A stretch of DNA of 7,312 bases. Source: Enterocloster lavalensis. GTDB taxonomy: Bacteria; Bacillota; Clostridia; Lachnospirales; Lachnospiraceae. Each line of letters opens with the position of its first letter. The first letter of the stretch is position 1. A model generated the notes under the pieces. That model had not been told where the DNA came from. It ran no database searches and was given only the letters and a program-made list of their open reading frames with translations. The DNA is taken from contig NZ_CABJCG010000042.1 of the NCBI RefSeq assembly GCF_902364025.1, forward strand, positions 1-7,312, written 5' to 3'. The position numbers and the translations under genes are program-made. Positions 1 through 6,514 of the stretch are shown one piece after another.

Positions 1-129
1 CACCGCTCCGAGCTCCAGCGCCGGCCTGATGCCGGCCCCTCCGCCTACGCTTTACTCCGGGCGTGGAGCGCCCTGCGTAATCCCGGCTTTTTGCGCCCCT
101 CGCCCCTAAGACTCTCCGAACCGCTCCAC
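1..129. other. GC-rich segment of nested inverted repeats, no gene
   Basis: I see no coding sequence here, but several complementary arms. GCCGGC at 20-25 pairs with GCCGGC at 31-36 around a 5-nt loop. GGGCG at 59-63 pairs with CGCCC at 69-73. Outside that, TACGC at 46-50 pairs with GCGTA at 75-79. GCCGG at 31-35 could also pair with CCGGC at 83-87, which is followed directly by five T on the plus strand (88-92), a terminator-like arrangement for a gene entering from the left. A long-range option is GTGGAGCG at 63-70 with CGCTCCAC at 122-129, which would compete with or cross the 59-73 hairpin. It may be a plus-strand terminator, a dispersed repeat or a structured RNA. GC-rich sequence gives chance pairings, so confidence is moderate. 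Confidence 0.35.
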
Positions 130-210
130 AGTCACCTCCAGCCCCGCGTCCCCGCCTCTCACCCGCTACGTTTTCTGCCTGGGGTAAAAGAAATGCTTCT
201 TGAGTTCGCT
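130..210. other. intergenic, nothing recognised
   Basis: This stretch is pyrimidine-rich on the plus strand in its first half (C and T runs between about 130 and 172) and more AT-rich afterwards. I see no open reading frame with a credible ribosome binding site, no promoter boxes and no convincing repeat. Confidence 0.4.
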
Positions 211-274
211 AAAAAGACACCTTACCACGTATTTCGCCGCTATGGCGTATTTTCTGCGCAAGTAGGTGCCTTTT
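211..274 (-). terminator. Long-stem transcription terminator after the operon
   Basis: It begins 20 nt after the stop codon of the last gene. In the minus-strand RNA, AAAAGGCACCT (274-264) pairs with AGGUGUCUUUU (222-212): eleven pairs including one G-U wobble, followed by a five-U run. The wobble (positions 217/269) would be an A-C mismatch in plus-strand RNA, which favours function in the minus direction. A bulge at 223 lets two more pairs form. The large loop holds a second small hairpin, CGCC/GGCG at 235-238/244-247. The A-rich 5' arm means the element could also terminate on the plus strand. The long loop is atypical of a simple intrinsic terminator, so it may be a terminator-bearing dispersed repeat. 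Confidence 0.6.
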
Positions 275-293
275 GATTTGTGCATTTTTCTTA

Positions 294-1196
294 TTATGAT
301 GTGATGATCTGGGTAAAGGCTTTCTTAAATTCTTCCGCCTGTACCTGCTTCGCGCAGCGTATGTTTTGACGTTCATTCCCGAAGCCGATCTGGAAGCGGT
401 TGAAGGTCATTCCTCTGGTGTGCTCTCCGCGCAGCTCTACCTGGATGTCCTCGCCGGAAAATTCCAGCAGGTCCCGGTCGCGGACCGCGAACACGGCCAT
501 GGGGTCGTGGAGGAAGGTGTGGCGGCCGCGGTTTTCCCGGTAGCACAGCAGCAGCTGGGACAGGAGCTTTGTACCGGGCTTGCCGCAGTTCGCCAGAAGG
601 TCCACCAGCTGGTCGTCCACCTGGCAGCGGGTGGTGACGTCCAGGCCTACGGCACGGATGGGAAGGCCGGACGTGAATACGATGTTGGCCGCCTCGGGGT
701 CGCTGCGCACGTTCAGCTCCCTGTAATGCATATAGTAGGCTCCGGCCATCATTACGATCTCCCGGATGTTTTTCTTTACCTCGGGGTGCAGATATAACAG
801 TACCCCGATGTTGGTCAGGGGGCCGATGGTCACCAGGGTGATGGGCTCCTTTGCTCCGGTCAGGGTCCGGCGCAGATACTCTACCGCATCCATGGACCGC
901 TCGTAGGGCAGCTGCTCCATCTCCGGAAAGAGCTGTTTGGGCACTGCGGTGACGTCCGCCGCCTCCACAAGGGGCTTTCCGAGGCCCGCGTACACCGGAA
1001 TGTCCTCACGGCCCAGCTCCCGCAACAGGCTCACCGCGATTTTGGCGCGGGCGGCCGTGTTGCGGAACACGGTGGTGATCCCAAGTATATCCAGCTGCCG
1101 GGATTTTACGGCCAGGCAGATGGCCAGGGCGTCGTCTGCGTCGTCCCCGATGTCTGTGTCGATGATGATTCTGGTCTTTTCAGTTTTCTCCTCCAA
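294..1196 (-). CDS. Nucleoside hydrolase, inosine-uridine family (variant Asp motif)
   Basis: Predicted cytosolic N-ribohydrolase that splits a nucleoside into base and ribose. With a TTG start at 1196 the protein is 300 residues, normal for the family. The Ca/ribose-binding N-terminal motif is DTDIGDDADDAL at residues 13-24, the spaced variant (DTDxGxDxDDA) rather than classical DxDxGxDDA. Other family landmarks are TTVFRN (41-46, the Asn position kept but HGN lost), GPLTNI (125-130), ELNV followed by DPEAA (160-170), GLDVT (184-188) and the catalytic-type HD at 230-231. I chose TTG because GGAGGGG lies 7 nt upstream. The upstream ATG at 1256 would add 20 unlike-family residues and enlarge the overlap with the preceding gene to 77 bp. 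The real overlap is 17 bp, suggesting translational coupling. It is the last gene of the array. Base specificity cannot be read from the sequence. Confidence 0.9.
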   Translation of the reverse strand: MEEKTEKTRIIIDTDIGDDADDALAICLAVKSRQLDILGITTVFRNTAARAKIAVSLLRELGREDIPVYAGLGKPLVEAADVTAVPKQLFPEMEQLPYERSMDAVEYLRRTLTGAKEPITLVTIGPLTNIGVLLYLHPEVKKNIREIVMMAGAYYMHYRELNVRSDPEAANIVFTSGLPIRAVGLDVTTRCQVDDQLVDLLANCGKPGTKLLSQLLLCYRENRGRHTFLHDPMAVFAVRDRDLLEFSGEDIQVELRGEHTRGMTFNRFQIGFGNERQNIRCAKQVQAEEFKKAFTQIITS

Positions 1197-2211
1197 GCGT
1201 TTTCCCCTCCCCTGTGATTTTCTCACCGCGCGCCAGATAGCGGCACAGCATGGCAAACAGTTTATCCCGGTCCGCCTGGTAGGCGATGTAGGTGGGATTT
1301 TCAGGGCGACTGTAGCGGTATCGGGAGGACACCATCAGCGCCCCGTCCGCGATGTGGCCCCCGATGTCCACGTCGCAGGACTCATGGCGCACATCGGTGA
1401 GAACCGACGGGTCGATGGCCGCGCATACGGCCAGCACGTCGTGGAGCGCGCTCTTCTTCTCCGCTCTTGCTCCGATCAGGTTGGCCGCGTAGATGCGGTG
1501 GTAGAGCATCTGGGCCGCGAACTCCGCTTCCTTGGTGCCGATCCGGCGCAGCTCGTTTACCTCCTCATACCCGAACCAGGAGCTGTGCGTGGCGTCCAGC
1601 GTCACCACGGTCACCTGCACGCCGCAGTTCAGCATGATTTTGGCCGCCTCGGGATCATTGTAAAAATTCGTCTCCGAGCGGTAGGACCGGTTGTGCACGT
1701 GGATACCGCCGCCCATGCAGATGATTTCATCGATATGTTCCGCCACCGTGGGGTCCATGCGCAATACCGTGGCGATATTGGTCATGGCGCCCACCGGGAT
1801 CAGGGTGATCTTTTCGTTTGCGTATTTTAGCGTCCGCCAAAGCCAGGGCACGGCGTGCTCCTCCTGAACGCCGCTGACGGCGGGGGGCAGCGGCAGTTCC
1901 TTCTCGTGGACGGCCACTACCTTGCCGTCGATGACGGTGTCGTGCTTTACCTCGTCCGCGTTCACCCTGCGCCCGGGCGTCAGGTCCTGGACCAGCGGAT
2001 AGGGGCAGCCCTGATAGACCGGGATTTGGGATTTCATAAAATCCATAACCCGCAGCGTATTGTCCGTGGTGTACGGAAGCGGCAGGTTGCCGTGGACGGT
2101 GGTAACCCCCAAAAGCTCCAGCTCCCGGCTGAGGATCGCGGTCATAATCGCCACCGCGTCGTCGCTTCCCGTGTCCACGTCCAGAATGATCTTTCTCATG
2201 GCCAAATTCAT
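1180..2211 (-). CDS. Nucleoside hydrolase, inosine-uridine family (classical motif)
   Basis: Predicted N-ribohydrolase of 343 residues, slightly longer than the usual 310-320. It carries the classical metal/ribose motif DVDTGSDDA (11-19), then TTVHGN (37-42), GAMTNI (141-146), MGGG (166-169), SETNFYNDPEAA (179-190, with the Glu and Asn expected to contact ribose), TLDAT (204-208) and the catalytic-type His-Asp at 257-258. An extra polar stretch near residues 78-119, between the early core and the TNI motif, may form a lid or oligomer contact and explains part of the length. The start is uncertain: AGGAGG lies only 3 nt before ATG 2211, 9 nt before an in-frame TTG at 2205 and 15 nt before ATG 2199. 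All three leave the DxDxG motif intact. It overlaps the next gene by 17 bp and follows the MalG-like permease by 22 nt. It is clearly divergent from its neighbour, so the two probably differ in base specificity. Confidence 0.92.
   Translation of the reverse strand: MNLAMRKIILDVDTGSDDAVAIMTAILSRELELLGVTTVHGNLPLPYTTDNTLRVMDFMKSQIPVYQGCPYPLVQDLTPGRRVNADEVKHDTVIDGKVVAVHEKELPLPPAVSGVQEEHAVPWLWRTLKYANEKITLIPVGAMTNIATVLRMDPTVAEHIDEIICMGGGIHVHNRSYRSETNFYNDPEAAKIMLNCGVQVTVVTLDATHSSWFGYEEVNELRRIGTKEAEFAAQMLYHRIYAANLIGARAEKKSALHDVLAVCAAIDPSVLTDVRHESCDVDIGGHIADGALMVSSRYRYSRPENPTYIAYQADRDKLFAMLCRYLARGEKITGEGKTLGGEN
1204..1210 (-). promoter_or_regulatory. Ribosome binding site deciding a TTG start
   Basis: GGAGGGG in the minus-strand RNA lies 7 nt before TTG at 1196-1194. 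It sits inside the 3' end of the preceding nucleoside hydrolase gene and supports a TTG start for the last gene over the upstream ATG at 1256. Confidence 0.7.
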
Positions 2212-2214
2212 TTA

Positions 2215-2220
2215 CCTCCT
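2215..2220 (-). promoter_or_regulatory. AGGAGG with unusually short spacing
   Basis: A perfect AGGAGG is separated by only 3 nt from ATG 2211 but by an ideal 9 nt from an in-frame TTG at 2205-2203. Initiation may therefore occur at TTG, giving a protein two residues shorter. Confidence 0.5.
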
Positions 2221-2233
2221 CTTCGATACAGCG

Positions 2234-3118
2234 CTATCCCTTGGTTCCGGACGAAGCGATTCCCCGGATATAATACTTCTGGAAGGGAATGAGAATCACG
2301 CAGGGGATCACCATGGAAATGGTGATTCCCGCAAACAGCTCCGCCCACATGGTGCCGTTCTCCAGCTGGAAATCCGCCAGCGCCACCTGAAGCATTTTCA
2401 GCTTGTCGGACCGGGCCACCAGAAGGGGCCACATAAAGGCGTTCCACTGGGCCGTAAACATCACCAGCGCGCCGCTGATAATGGTGGGGATGCTCACCGG
2501 CATCACAATCTGAAGATAGGTCCGAAACTCCCCCGCCCCGTCCATCCTGGCCGATTCCAGCAGGGAGTTGTCGATGTCCACAAAGCTCTGGCGGAACAGG
2601 AAAATGGTCATGCCGTTGGCCACCGCCGGCAGTATCACCGCCTTGTAGGTGTCGATCCACCGCAGCTTCATGATAATGGAGTACAGCGGAATGGCGATGG
2701 CGTCAAAGGGGATCATGATGGAAAACAACACCAGCATCATCATGATCCGTTTCCCCTTAAATTCCATCTTCGCCAGCGCGTACCCCGCCATGGAGCAGAC
2801 GAAAATGCCGATGGTGATGGTCAGAAAGCAGACCAGCAGCGTATTTCCCACCGTCCTCGCGAAATTGTACTTTACAAATATCGTCCTGTAGTTCTCCAGG
2901 GAGTAAGTTCCGAAGAACATCTCCCGGAGGGAAAACGGGTTGATGTTGGCGAACACCTCGTTGTTGCTCCTGAACGAGGAGGTCATAAACCACAGGATCG
3001 GCATCAGCACGATAAAGGAGGCGACGGCCAGCGCGGCGTATTTTAACACCATAACGCCCTTTTTCACAGCCCGTTTGCGCCGTTTCTGCCTTTCAAACTC
3101 GGAATTTACAGTATTCAC
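2234..3118 (-). CDS. CUT1 ABC transporter permease, MalG-like
   Basis: Inner-membrane permease of a carbohydrate-uptake-1 ABC importer, 294 residues, typical for the MalG/UgpE type. A basic N-terminus (residues 10-20) precedes the first membrane helix at about 22-45. Further hydrophobic segments lie at about 90-116, 125-150, 158-176, 208-235 and 262-280, giving six helices. The cytoplasmic EAA loop that docks the ATPase is ESARMDGAGEF from residue 188, followed by I-x-x-P at 204-207. The C-terminus YYIRGIASSGTKG is the standard MalG-type ending. It starts with GTG at 3118, with GGAGG 7 nt upstream; that site shares a base with the stop codon of the MalF-like gene, which argues for coupled translation. 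It should pair with the preceding permease. The substrate cannot be derived from the permease; the context suggests a ribosylated compound. Confidence 0.93.
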   Translation of the reverse strand: MNTVNSEFERQKRRKRAVKKGVMVLKYAALAVASFIVLMPILWFMTSSFRSNNEVFANINPFSLREMFFGTYSLENYRTIFVKYNFARTVGNTLLVCFLTITIGIFVCSMAGYALAKMEFKGKRIMMMLVLFSIMIPFDAIAIPLYSIIMKLRWIDTYKAVILPAVANGMTIFLFRQSFVDIDNSLLESARMDGAGEFRTYLQIVMPVSIPTIISGALVMFTAQWNAFMWPLLVARSDKLKMLQVALADFQLENGTMWAELFAGITISMVIPCVILIPFQKYYIRGIASSGTKG

Positions 3119-3125
3119 AGCCCCA

Positions 3126-3130
3126 CCTCC
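3126..3130 (-). promoter_or_regulatory. Ribosome binding site for a GTG start, overlapping a stop codon
   Basis: GGAGG begins on the last base of the MalF-like gene's TAG stop (3132-3130) and stands 7 nt before GTG 3118. This supports the GTG start and translational coupling of the two permeases. Confidence 0.7.
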
Positions 3131-4044
3131 TAATCCACGATCTTGAAAAATTTATTCTGCGCGTTCAAAAACAGGATGCTCACCACAATCAGAATCACCA
3201 CAATGGCGTAGGAACGCCCCATGTTGTTGTAGCTGTACGCGGATTTGTAGGCCTCCAGCATCAGCACGTTGGTGGCGTTCTTGGGACCTCCGTTGGTCTG
3301 GATGTACATGGGCGCGAAGAGCAGCAGATTCTGGATGGAGTTGGAAATCACCACGAATCCAAAGGTGTTCTTCATCAGCGGAATGGTGATTTTGAAAATG
3401 GATTTTATGGTCGAAGCCCCGTCGATGCGGGCGGCCTCGTACACGCTCTCCGGAATGGACTGCATGCCCGCCAGCATAAACATCATCCAGTACGGTATGG
3501 TTTTCCACGCCGCAATCATCATGATACAGCCCAGAGCCTGACCGGGATCCGTGAGAAATCCCTGCCACCCAATTCCAAAATATCCCAGAAATGTGTTGAG
3601 CAGTCCCTGGTAGGGGTTCATCATCAGCGCCCAGACCGTGGTGGCCATGGCCATGGAAATACACACCGGTATGTAGAAAATCGTCCGGAATACCTTGATT
3701 CCCGGCAGATTCTGATTGAACACGGCCGCCAGGATAAAGGCGAAGCAGATTTCCACCGGCGTGGTCATCAGATTGAAAACGACGGTATTTTTCAATGAAA
3801 TGTAAAAAATATTGTCCTGAAACAGATTGATAAAGTTTTGTAATCCCACAAAATGCCGGATGTTGCGCGCTCCCACCTTAAACAGGCTTCCGTGGATGCT
3901 CACGCAGATCGGCAGCACCTTGAAGGCGATCAGAACCAGCATGGCCGGAGCCACGAACAGATACGGTATCAGCTTTCGCTTCATATGATACCCGGTCCAT
4001 TTTTCAGTCCCCTTGGTTCCACACTTTGTTTTCATACCATTCAT
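3130..4044 (-). CDS. CUT1 ABC transporter permease, MalF/UgpA-like
   Basis: Partner permease of 304 residues, the usual length for UgpA-type proteins lacking the extra MalF periplasmic domain. The first helix is about residues 25-50 (following MKRKLIPYLF), with others near 84-110, 119-143, 171-192, 226-248 and 278-294. The EAA loop EAARIDGAS begins at residue 203 and ends in ITIP at 219-222; it contacts the ATPase. TNGGP with a following AT-NVL (250-261) is a common signature of this permease type. ATG 4044 has GAGGG 6 nt upstream, so I keep it. An internal ATG at residue 21 would match the family's normal N-terminus but has only a weak ribosome binding site. It lies 107 nt after the binding-protein gene, with a strong RNA hairpin in between, and 11 nt before the MalG-like gene. 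Confidence 0.93.
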   Translation of the reverse strand: MNGMKTKCGTKGTEKWTGYHMKRKLIPYLFVAPAMLVLIAFKVLPICVSIHGSLFKVGARNIRHFVGLQNFINLFQDNIFYISLKNTVVFNLMTTPVEICFAFILAAVFNQNLPGIKVFRTIFYIPVCISMAMATTVWALMMNPYQGLLNTFLGYFGIGWQGFLTDPGQALGCIMMIAAWKTIPYWMMFMLAGMQSIPESVYEAARIDGASTIKSIFKITIPLMKNTFGFVVISNSIQNLLLFAPMYIQTNGGPKNATNVLMLEAYKSAYSYNNMGRSYAIVVILIVVSILFLNAQNKFFKIVD

Positions 4045-4076
4045 GCAAATCCCTCTCCCAAAATTGCCGTCTGTGT

Positions 4077-4123
4077 GCCGCGGCCCGCAGAACCGTCCGT
4101 TAAACGGTTCTGCAGACCGCAGC
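4077..4123 (-). promoter_or_regulatory. Strong intergenic RNA hairpin between binding protein and permease
   Basis: In the minus-strand RNA the arms 4123-4104 and 4096-4077 form a 20-bp stem around a 7-nt loop (4103-4097, UUAACGG). The inner ten pairs (GCAGAACCGU with ACGGUUCUGC) are perfect. The outer ten include three G-U wobbles at 4086/4114, 4084/4116 and 4079/4121. On the plus strand each of these would be an A-C mismatch, so the stem is complete only in the direction of the operon transcript. No U-run follows, so it is not a simple terminator. Its position right after the binding-protein gene (29 nt past its stop) fits a 3' stabilising or processing hairpin that raises binding-protein mRNA above permease mRNA. 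Partial termination or attenuation is the alternative. Confidence 0.65.
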
Positions 4124-4151
4124 GCCTGATTCCGACCGTCTCCGCCGCAAT

Positions 4152-5558
4152 CTACTTGTACTGGTTAAAATCCTGCTGCAGCTGCTCCGTTGTCTGGTCC
4201 AGCGTCTCCTTCACGTCCGCGCCGCTTCGGATATCCGCGAACATATTGGCCGTGATGCTGTCAAAGGATTTCCAGCCGTAGGATGTGGGCCTCATATAGC
4301 CGTGTCCGGCCAGATTTTCCATGGCGGCCAGCTTGGTCGCGCTTCCCGGCCACACGGAGAATTCCGTATATTTGTCGTCGATCACGTTCTGAAGCAGGTC
4401 TTTTCTGGCCGGAACCTGGTTGTTGTTGAGCATCCAGATTTCTCCGCCGTCCCCGATGGTGCACCATTTCAGGAAGTCCAGAGACAGTTCCAGATTGTCG
4501 GTGGCCTTGTTGATTCCCTGGTACCAGCTGCCGGTGGGAACCGCGATCTCGCCGCCCTCAAAGTAGGGGTGGTAAATGCCCGCGATGTCGAAGTCGGCCT
4601 CTGTGGCCCGGATGGTGTTCGCCAGGTAGAACAGGCATTTTCCGCTGTAAAACAGGGCTTTAACCTCGTCGTCCGTGGTTCCCACCTGGGAAACGCCGTA
4701 TTTGGTGTATAAATCCTGATAGAACTGCAGGGCCTTCACCCAGCCGTCGGTATTGAACACGCCCTCCACCGTGACGCCGTCGTCGGCAATAGCCTTCTCG
4801 CCCAGGGAATTGCCCAGAGCCAGGATCTGATAGGGGTTATTCTGCTGCCCCAGCGCGAATCCCCAATAGCCCTTGGTGTGGTCCGGATCCATTTTCTGCT
4901 GGAAATCCACGGCGATCTCAACCAGTTTTTCCCAGGTCAGGCGGTCCTCCAGATTTAAATAGCTCTCGTCAAGCTCGATTCCGGCTTCCTTCATCAAGTC
5001 TAAATTGACCATGAGCACCTGTGAGGATGAGGTGAGGGGCAGCGCTTCCAGCGTTCCCTCCACGTAGCTGGACGCTTTGTCCGCGTCGGTGAACACGTCC
5101 ATATCCGCCTCGCTGACGTAGTCGTTTAACGGAAGCAGATAGTCTTTCCAGTAATAGGAAGCGATCAGGGGCTGGTCCACAAAGAACACGTCGTAGCTGT
5201 TGTCCCCCGCGCCCATTTTCACCTCGATGACCTCCATCATCTGGGTTCTGGTGTAGCTCTCCAGGGTGATGGTGGCGCCAGGGTTGTGCTCCATGTAAGC
5301 GTCCGCCAGCTTCTGGGGCACGTCCCCGTAGGCGGAGTTGGTCAGCCAGGTGATGGAGCCTGAGGGCAGAGCCGCCTCGGAGCCGCCGTCGTTCCCGGTT
5401 TGCTTTTCCCCGGCATCCGCGGCCGCGGCGCTTGTCCCGGCAGCCGTGGTATCCGCCGCCTTCTCAGTCCCGGCGGACCCATCAGCCGGTTTGGACGAAC
5501 AGCCAACAGACGACAACGCTAATGTACACACCATAAGCAACGATAACCATTTTTTCAT
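4152..5558 (-). CDS. CUT1 ABC transporter solute-binding lipoprotein (family 1)
   Basis: Extracellular substrate receptor of the importer, 468 residues. A lipoprotein signal peptide (KKW, then a hydrophobic stretch) ends in SSVGC, so Cys20 should be lipidated and anchor the protein to the outer face of the membrane. Residues 21-66 are a low-complexity Ala/Gly/Asp/Thr linker. The binding domain begins near GSITWLT (67-73). Family-1 landmarks are YDVFFVDQP (122-130), the LPLT to MVNLDLM region (173-189, the first crossover to lobe two), GSWYQGINK (343-351) and NNNQVPARKDLL (378-389). Aromatic residues such as W345 and Y346 may stack on a sugar, which is inference. ATG 5558 has AGGAGG 6 nt upstream. 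It follows the lyase gene by 17 nt. The ligand is unknown; family-1 proteins usually bind sugars, oligosaccharides or sugar phosphates, while nucleoside import more often uses BmpA-type receptors. Confidence 0.93.
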   Translation of the reverse strand: MKKWLSLLMVCTLALSSVGCSSKPADGSAGTEKAADTTAAGTSAAAADAGEKQTGNDGGSEAALPSGSITWLTNSAYGDVPQKLADAYMEHNPGATITLESYTRTQMMEVIEVKMGAGDNSYDVFFVDQPLIASYYWKDYLLPLNDYVSEADMDVFTDADKASSYVEGTLEALPLTSSSQVLMVNLDLMKEAGIELDESYLNLEDRLTWEKLVEIAVDFQQKMDPDHTKGYWGFALGQQNNPYQILALGNSLGEKAIADDGVTVEGVFNTDGWVKALQFYQDLYTKYGVSQVGTTDDEVKALFYSGKCLFYLANTIRATEADFDIAGIYHPYFEGGEIAVPTGSWYQGINKATDNLELSLDFLKWCTIGDGGEIWMLNNNQVPARKDLLQNVIDDKYTEFSVWPGSATKLAAMENLAGHGYMRPTSYGWKSFDSITANMFADIRSGADVKETLDQTTEQLQQDFNQYK

Positions 5559-5575
5559 CTTTATCCTCCTTTACC

Positions 5576-6499
5576 TCACAACGTTTCCATTTGTCTCAGT
5601 ACGTTCTCCAATTCCTCCCGGGCCTTTGCGTCAAGCGGCGCAATGGGCGGGATGGGATTTCCCACCGCAAACCCCTGTATTTCCAGACAGGCCTTGATGC
5701 AGGCCGCCAGGTTGTACTTCTGGAATACCCGGTTCAGCTCCCAAAGCCCGGTCTGAAGCTTCATAGCCTCGTCCCACTTCCCGTCCCGGCACAGTTCATA
5801 CAGGCGCACGCTCTGCCGCGGAATCACGCAGGCCGGGCCCGCCATCCAGCCCACGCCGCCCAGCATCATCACGAACACCGGAATGTGGGCGGAGGCGCTG
5901 AAGATCTTCAGCCGGTCCCCCAGCCGGTTGCGCAGCGTCATCAGGTTCCCCGTCACCCCCGTGGCATCCTTGTAATATTGGATATTGGGAATCCTGCACA
6001 GCGCTTCCAGGGTGTCCGCTTCCAGATTGAACTTCATAAAACGCGGGTTGTTGTACAGCACAATGGGGCAGGAAACGCTCTTTGCCACGCTGGCGTAATA
6101 CTCCTCCACCTCCCTGGGTTTCACCGGAAAATATACGTCCAGGATGCTGAGAATCCCATCCACGCCCATGGCCTCAAACTCCCGGGCCTGCCTGCAGGCT
6201 TCCATGGTGTTGGAGGAGGTAACCCCTGCCACCACGGGCACCCGGTTCTGATTCTCATCCAGCACAATCTCCACAATCCGCCGTTTCTGCTCCCAGCTCA
6301 GGTAGTAGAATTCCCCCGTGCTCCCCAGAGGCGTCAGCCCGTGGACGCCGCAGCCGATCAGGTGGGAAACCAGCCGGCGCAGCGGCTCCTCCAAAATCTC
6401 CCCGCGCTCCCCCACCGGCGACACGATGTAGGGAAATATACCCGAAAATCCTTCCGTCCGGCCTGCGCCGGATATATGATCCTTTCTCTCTCGTTCCAT
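5576..6499 (-). CDS. DapA/NanA-superfamily Schiff-base lyase (dihydrodipicolinate synthase-like)
   Basis: TIM-barrel class I aldolase/lyase of 307 residues. The family normally forms a Schiff base between a lysine and a 2-keto acid such as pyruvate. Landmarks are FSGIFPYIVSPV (18-29), the keto-acid carboxylate loop LGSTGEF (58-64), the catalytic tyrosine in LYNNPR (Tyr149) and the Schiff-base lysine in YYKDATG (Lys177), then SASAH near 217-221. GSTGE resembles N-acetylneuraminate lyase more than GTTGE of DapA. The DapA arginine expected two residues after the YNxP motif is not in place (YNNPRF), so this is unlikely to be the housekeeping lysine-biosynthesis enzyme. It may be an aldolase or dehydratase for a deoxy-keto sugar acid. 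The N-terminus is about 15 residues longer than usual, with no alternative in-frame ATG; AAAGGAG lies 4 nt before the ATG. Its place between a ribokinase and an importer argues for a catabolic role. Confidence 0.88.
   Translation of the reverse strand: MERERKDHISGAGRTEGFSGIFPYIVSPVGERGEILEEPLRRLVSHLIGCGVHGLTPLGSTGEFYYLSWEQKRRIVEIVLDENQNRVPVVAGVTSSNTMEACRQAREFEAMGVDGILSILDVYFPVKPREVEEYYASVAKSVSCPIVLYNNPRFMKFNLEADTLEALCRIPNIQYYKDATGVTGNLMTLRNRLGDRLKIFSASAHIPVFVMMLGGVGWMAGPACVIPRQSVRLYELCRDGKWDEAMKLQTGLWELNRVFQKYNLAACIKACLEIQGFAVGNPIPPIAPLDAKAREELENVLRQMETL
6457..6472 (-). other. Small GC hairpin in the first codons of the lyase gene
   Basis: UCCGGC and GCCGGA form a 6-bp stem around a 4-nt loop at codons 10-15 of the lyase gene, within the atypical N-terminal extension. 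It could slow early translation, but a stem this short can arise by chance. Confidence 0.3.
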
Positions 6500-6514
6500 A
6501 TGTCTCCTTTACGT

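Noticed and set aside
91..276. Plus-strand open frame of 61 codons in the left intergenic region
   Set aside because: It has no credible ribosome binding site, and runs through the terminator stem; its composition follows the repeat structure rather than codon bias.
2060..3046. Plus-strand open frame of 328 codons across the MalG-like gene
   Set aside because: It spans two real minus-strand genes and their junction, and is rich in His, Gln and Gly as expected for an antisense shadow in GC-rich DNA.
4045..4151. Intrinsic terminator or separate promoter in the binding-protein/permease gap
   Set aside because: The strong stem has no following U-run in the transcript direction, and I see no convincing -35/-10 pair before the permease gene.
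5576..6499. Assignment as dapA (lysine biosynthesis)
   Set aside because: The expected substrate-binding arginine is not in place and the neighbours are catabolic, so only the superfamily is claimed.
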